Position numbers and translations under genes: made by a program. Shown in pieces: positions 14,083-16,549 of a stretch of 16,549 nt of DNA. The notes beneath the pieces were generated by a model. The model was not told where the DNA came from. It searched no databases and saw only the letters and a list, made by a program, of their open reading frames with translations. The DNA is from CAZJKO01 sp964546995 (GTDB lineage Bacteria; Bacillota_I; Bacilli_A; RF39; UBA660), in assembly GCA_964546995.1 (NCBI GenBank), contig CAZJKO010000022.1, positions 1 through 16,549 of the forward strand, given 5' to 3'. Each line of letters opens with the position of its first letter. The stretch's first letter is position 1.

Positions 14083-15819
14083 TTAGGATAATGCTTTATC
14101 TTCGATTTTTTCATTTAACTGTCGAACGAATTCATCTACTGTAACAGTTGTCGTACCTTCTTCTCCATAACGACGATAACTAACCGTTCTATCCTGTTGT
14201 TCTTTATCACCGAGAATCAAAGTATAAGGAATCTTATTCGTTTGACTCTCTCTTAAACGATATCCTAACTTCTCATTCCGAAGATCCACTTCTGCACGAA
14301 TAGAATGCTTCTTTAAAACATCCATCACTTCTTTAGCATATTCACCTTGATGTTCTTCACTAACTGGAATAACCATCACTTGAACAGGTGCAATCCAAAG
14401 TGGAAAAGCCCCAGCAAAGTGTTCGATCAAAATTCCAATAAACCTCTCGACAGAACCGAAGATAACACGATGTAACATAATAGGACGCTTCTTACTTCCA
14501 TCTTGATCGATGTAAGTCAAATCGAATCTCTCTGGCAAATTGGCATCCAACTGAATCGTACCACATTGCCAAACTCGACCAAGTGAATCTTTAATATGAA
14601 AATCGAGTTTTGGACCATAGAAAGCCCCATCCCCTGGATTGATCTTACAATCGTGTCCTGCTTTAAGACAAGCCTCTTTCAAAACGCTCTCACTGTGATC
14701 CCATGATTCGATCGTTCCAATAAACTTTTCAGGACGAGTAGATAACTCAATATCGTAAGTAAGTCCAAAAATACGGTAAATACGATCGATAAAAGAAATA
14801 AGTCGCATTACTTCTTCTTCAATTTGATCTTCTCTCATAAAAATGTGTGCATCATCTTGAGTAAACGTCCGAACACGGAACAATCCATTTAACGCCCCAC
14901 TCGCTTCATGACGATGAACAAGACCAAGTTCCCCACAACGAATAGGCAAATCCTTATAGGAATGAAGACTATTCTTATAGACAAGCATACCACCAGGACA
15001 ATTCATAGGTTTAATAGCAAACTCTTTCTCATCGATCGTCGATGTATACATATTTTCTTTATAGTTAGCCCAATGCCCACTCTTCTCCCATAGATCACGA
15101 TTCAACATAATAGGCGTCTTAATAAAACAGTATCCTTCTTTCTCATGTTCACTATACCAAAAATTCTCCAAAATATTTCGAAGAACCATTCCCTTTGGTA
15201 AGAAAAAAGGAAAACCAGGACCATATTCACTAAGCATAAACAACTCTAACTCTTTACCTAACTTCTTATGGTCACGTCTTTTCGCTTCCTCTAAAAAAGC
15301 CAAATGTTCCTCTAAAGCTTCTTCTGTATCAAAACAAACCCCATAGACTCTTTGAAGCATCTTATTAGAAGAATCCCCTTTAAAATAAGCTCCACTTACT
15401 TTAAGCAACTTAAAGTACTTAAGTTCCTTCACACTCTCAACATGAGGTCCTCGACAAAGATCGATAAACTCTCCCTGTTGATAAGCACTAATCGTAGTAC
15501 CTTCTTCCATTCTCTCAATCAAATCGATTTTGTAAGGATCATATTGAAACATATCGAGTGCTTCTTGTAAAGAAAGCTCAAGACGAACGATACGCTTACC
15601 ATCCTTAGCGATCCTCTTCATCTCTTTCTCGATTTTTTCAAGATCTTCCTCTTTAATCACATCATCCCCTAAATCGATATCGTAATAGAACCCCTCGTTA
15701 ATAACGGGTCCTACCCAAAACAAAGCATGAGGATAAAGTCTCTTCACTGCCTGTGCCAACAAATGAGCACAAGAATGATTTAACATAGATAATTTTTCAT
15801 CTTCTTTAATGTTTATCAT
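14083..15819 (-). CDS. thrS: Threonyl-tRNA synthetase lacking the TGS (N1) domain
   Basis: Class II synthetase that charges tRNA-Thr and edits Ser-tRNA-Thr. At 578 aa it is about 60 residues shorter than the E. coli enzyme. The editing N2 domain is present, with His15 and His19 in HSCAH and Cys122 and His126 in CRGPH. The catalytic core shows LWEKSGHWANYKENM, NCPGG with the zinc ligand Cys274, RVRTFTQDDAH with zinc ligand His325, and IMLHR with the third ligand His450. A C-terminal anticodon-binding domain (PLWIAPVQVMVIPVSEEH onward) completes it. Residue offsets to E. coli are 58-61, the size of the missing N-terminal TGS domain. The start is ATG 15819, behind AAGGA; it overlaps the upstream gene by 14 bases, so no room is left for a TGS domain. 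Controlled by the T-box at 16250-16476. Confidence 0.95.
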   Translation of the reverse strand: MINIKEDEKLSMLNHSCAHLLAQAVKRLYPHALFWVGPVINEGFYYDIDLGDDVIKEEDLEKIEKEMKRIAKDGKRIVRLELSLQEALDMFQYDPYKIDLIERMEEGTTISAYQQGEFIDLCRGPHVESVKELKYFKLLKVSGAYFKGDSSNKMLQRVYGVCFDTEEALEEHLAFLEEAKRRDHKKLGKELELFMLSEYGPGFPFFLPKGMVLRNILENFWYSEHEKEGYCFIKTPIMLNRDLWEKSGHWANYKENMYTSTIDEKEFAIKPMNCPGGMLVYKNSLHSYKDLPIRCGELGLVHRHEASGALNGLFRVRTFTQDDAHIFMREDQIEEEVMRLISFIDRIYRIFGLTYDIELSTRPEKFIGTIESWDHSESVLKEACLKAGHDCKINPGDGAFYGPKLDFHIKDSLGRVWQCGTIQLDANLPERFDLTYIDQDGSKKRPIMLHRVIFGSVERFIGILIEHFAGAFPLWIAPVQVMVIPVSEEHQGEYAKEVMDVLKKHSIRAEVDLRNEKLGYRLRESQTNKIPYTLILGDKEQQDRTVSYRRYGEEGTTTVTVDEFVRQLNEKIEDKALS

Positions 15820-16240
15820 AATAATCCTTCCCTTTCTTTCTCAACACATTATGATCTTCTTCCTTAAAATATCCTCTCTCATCTAAATGATTTAAAACAA
15901 TCGAAGAAGCAAACCTCCTAACCACTTCACTCTTACCAAAAACAGAAATATGCCACACCAAATCGAGATCCATCGATGACAAAACATCGAACATACAATT
16001 CACTTCAAATAACTCTTCCTTCGTTGTAAGTCGATAAGTCAATGCAGAAAAAGCACAAGAACGAACGATTTCTTCTTCATCGTAGCTCATTCCACATAAC
16101 AGATAAGTAGGATAAGAAGCAAATCGATTGGATAAAATAAACCGAACCATTTTATCAAACGTATGACTTCTATTTTGTTCTTGTTTTGTAAGCGCGACCA
16201 ACAACTTCGTTGGAAGTAATGCCAATTGTGATTTTGTCAT
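15806..16240 (-). CDS. Uncharacterised helical-repeat-like protein in the thrS operon
   Basis: A 144-residue protein, soluble and almost wholly helical. Two segments about 43 residues apart look alike, EEIVRSCAFSALTYRL and SEVVRRFASSIVLNHL, which is the pattern of HEAT/ARM-type helical repeats; the match is by eye and weak. No catalytic motif was seen. The start is ATG 16240 behind GGAGG; the frame is open to 16324, but those 28 codons would be the antiterminator and terminator of the T-box leader and have no ribosome binding site. It is the first gene after the T-box and overlaps thrS by 14 bases, so it is made whenever uncharged tRNA-Thr accumulates. A role tied to threonine, tRNA-Thr or the synthetase is inferred only from this linkage. 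Confidence 0.75.
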   Translation of the reverse strand: MTKSQLALLPTKLLVALTKQEQNRSHTFDKMVRFILSNRFASYPTYLLCGMSYDEEEIVRSCAFSALTYRLTTKEELFEVNCMFDVLSSMDLDLVWHISVFGKSEVVRRFASSIVLNHLDERGYFKEEDHNVLRKKGKDYYDKH

Positions 16241-16249
16241 AAATTCCTC

Positions 16250-16476
16250 CTCAAAAGAAAAACTCCTACAAATATATTGTAGGAGTGCAAGATACGCACG
16301 GTACCATCCTTCGTTTCGCTTCATTAAGATAACGGTCCAAACAAGACCGGAGAGTGATTACCACTTCTACTAGAAGGGAGTAAAAAGAAAGATCGCTATT
16401 TGTCTTCCACCATCACAAATTCGCTTCAAACGATTTATTTTCTTCTCATATCCTTCATCGAGGCATTTAAGTTATA
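16250..16476 (-). promoter_or_regulatory. T-box riboswitch (threonine) of the thrS operon
   Basis: A tRNA-sensing leader. The conserved T-box core reads AAGGATGGTACCGTGCG (16295-16311), whose UGGU can pair with an ACCA tRNA end. The terminator is a perfect 10-bp stem ACTCCTACAA / TTGTAGGAGT (16262-16286) followed by TTTTC. The distal Stem I element GATGGTGGAAG is at 16404-16414 and a Stem III-like hairpin CTTCTAGTAGAAG at 16364-16376. A Thr codon ACU at 16379-16381 lies at the expected place on the 3' side of Stem I and is the proposed specifier. Uncharged tRNA-Thr would stabilise the antiterminator and allow transcription of both downstream genes. Confidence 0.93.
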
Positions 16477-16481
16477 TGACT

Positions 16482-16509
16482 ATAATACCACACATTTAAA
16501 ATTAGTCAA
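16482..16509 (-). promoter_or_regulatory. Sigma-A-type promoter of the T-box/thrS operon
   Basis: TTGACT (16504-16509), a 16-base spacer and TATTAT (16482-16487) with an extended TGG before the -10, on the minus strand. Transcription would start near 16475. Confidence 0.82.
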
Positions 16510-16515
16510 GACCCT

Positions 16516-16549
16516 TTATTTATCAATGACAACAACAGCGCGGGCACCA
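16516..16549 (-). CDS. Possible 3' end of an unidentified gene
   Basis: The last complete codons on the minus strand read GARAVVVIDK followed by TAA at 16516-16518. The sequence is less AT-rich than the surrounding intergenic bases and stops six bases before the thrS promoter, as expected for a preceding minus-strand gene. Eleven codons are too few to name a family. The alternative is intergenic sequence. Confidence 0.3.
   Translation of the reverse strand, partial: GARAVVVIDK

Noticed and set aside
16241..16324. N-terminal extension of the thrS-operon small gene
   Set aside because: These 28 codons are the T-box core and terminator hairpin read as protein; GGAGG precedes ATG 16240 instead.
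16516..16549. tRNA 3' end, because the window ends in GGCACCA on the plus strand
   Set aside because: No T-arm consensus or pairing partners are visible upstream on the plus strand.

Overview
The window looks like a low-GC Bacillota chromosome, probably a little-studied lineage in the Bacilli/Erysipelotrichia area rather than a classical Bacillus. Evidence: a dcw-type division cluster in the order mraZ-rsmH-ftsL-PBP, sigma-A-like TTGACA/TATAAT promoters, GGAGG ribosome binding sites, a threonine T-box leader, a sporulation-type sigma factor and a SpoVD-type penicillin-binding protein. Species cannot be assigned from sequence alone. Almost every gene is on the minus strand; one membrane protein gene is on the plus strand.

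Right to left, in the direction of most transcription: (1) 16549-14083: the last codons of an unidentified gene, then a sigma-A promoter and T-box riboswitch controlling a small helical-repeat-like protein and thrS, which encodes a ThrRS without the N-terminal TGS domain. (2) 14056-12477: a plus-strand GT-C-type membrane glycosyltransferase, separated from thrS by a bidirectional terminator. (3) 12449-8481: the division operon mraZ-rsmH-ftsL-pbpB, with a three-repeat MraZ operator. (4) 8451-6011: a one-gene MacB-like ABC exporter. (5) 6010-3891: two sigma-70 family genes, one sporulation SigE/SigK-like and one divergent SigA-like, each with its own housekeeping-type promoter and terminator. 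(6) 3854-2802: the first 351 codons of a SpoVD-type transpeptidase, cut just after its SxN catalytic motif. (7) 2801-1: a very AT-rich foreign element with a large serine recombinase, a small SHOCT-like protein, and an ASCH / GNAT / class I amidotransferase cargo operon.

The main discovery candidate is the interruption of the spoVD-like gene by the serine-recombinase element, beside a sporulation-type sigma factor gene. This layout resembles the skin element in sigK, where a site-specific recombinase restores a sporulation gene in the mother cell. The window shows only one end of the element. Whether the 3' half of spoVD lies beyond the left edge, and whether excision is regulated, cannot be seen here.
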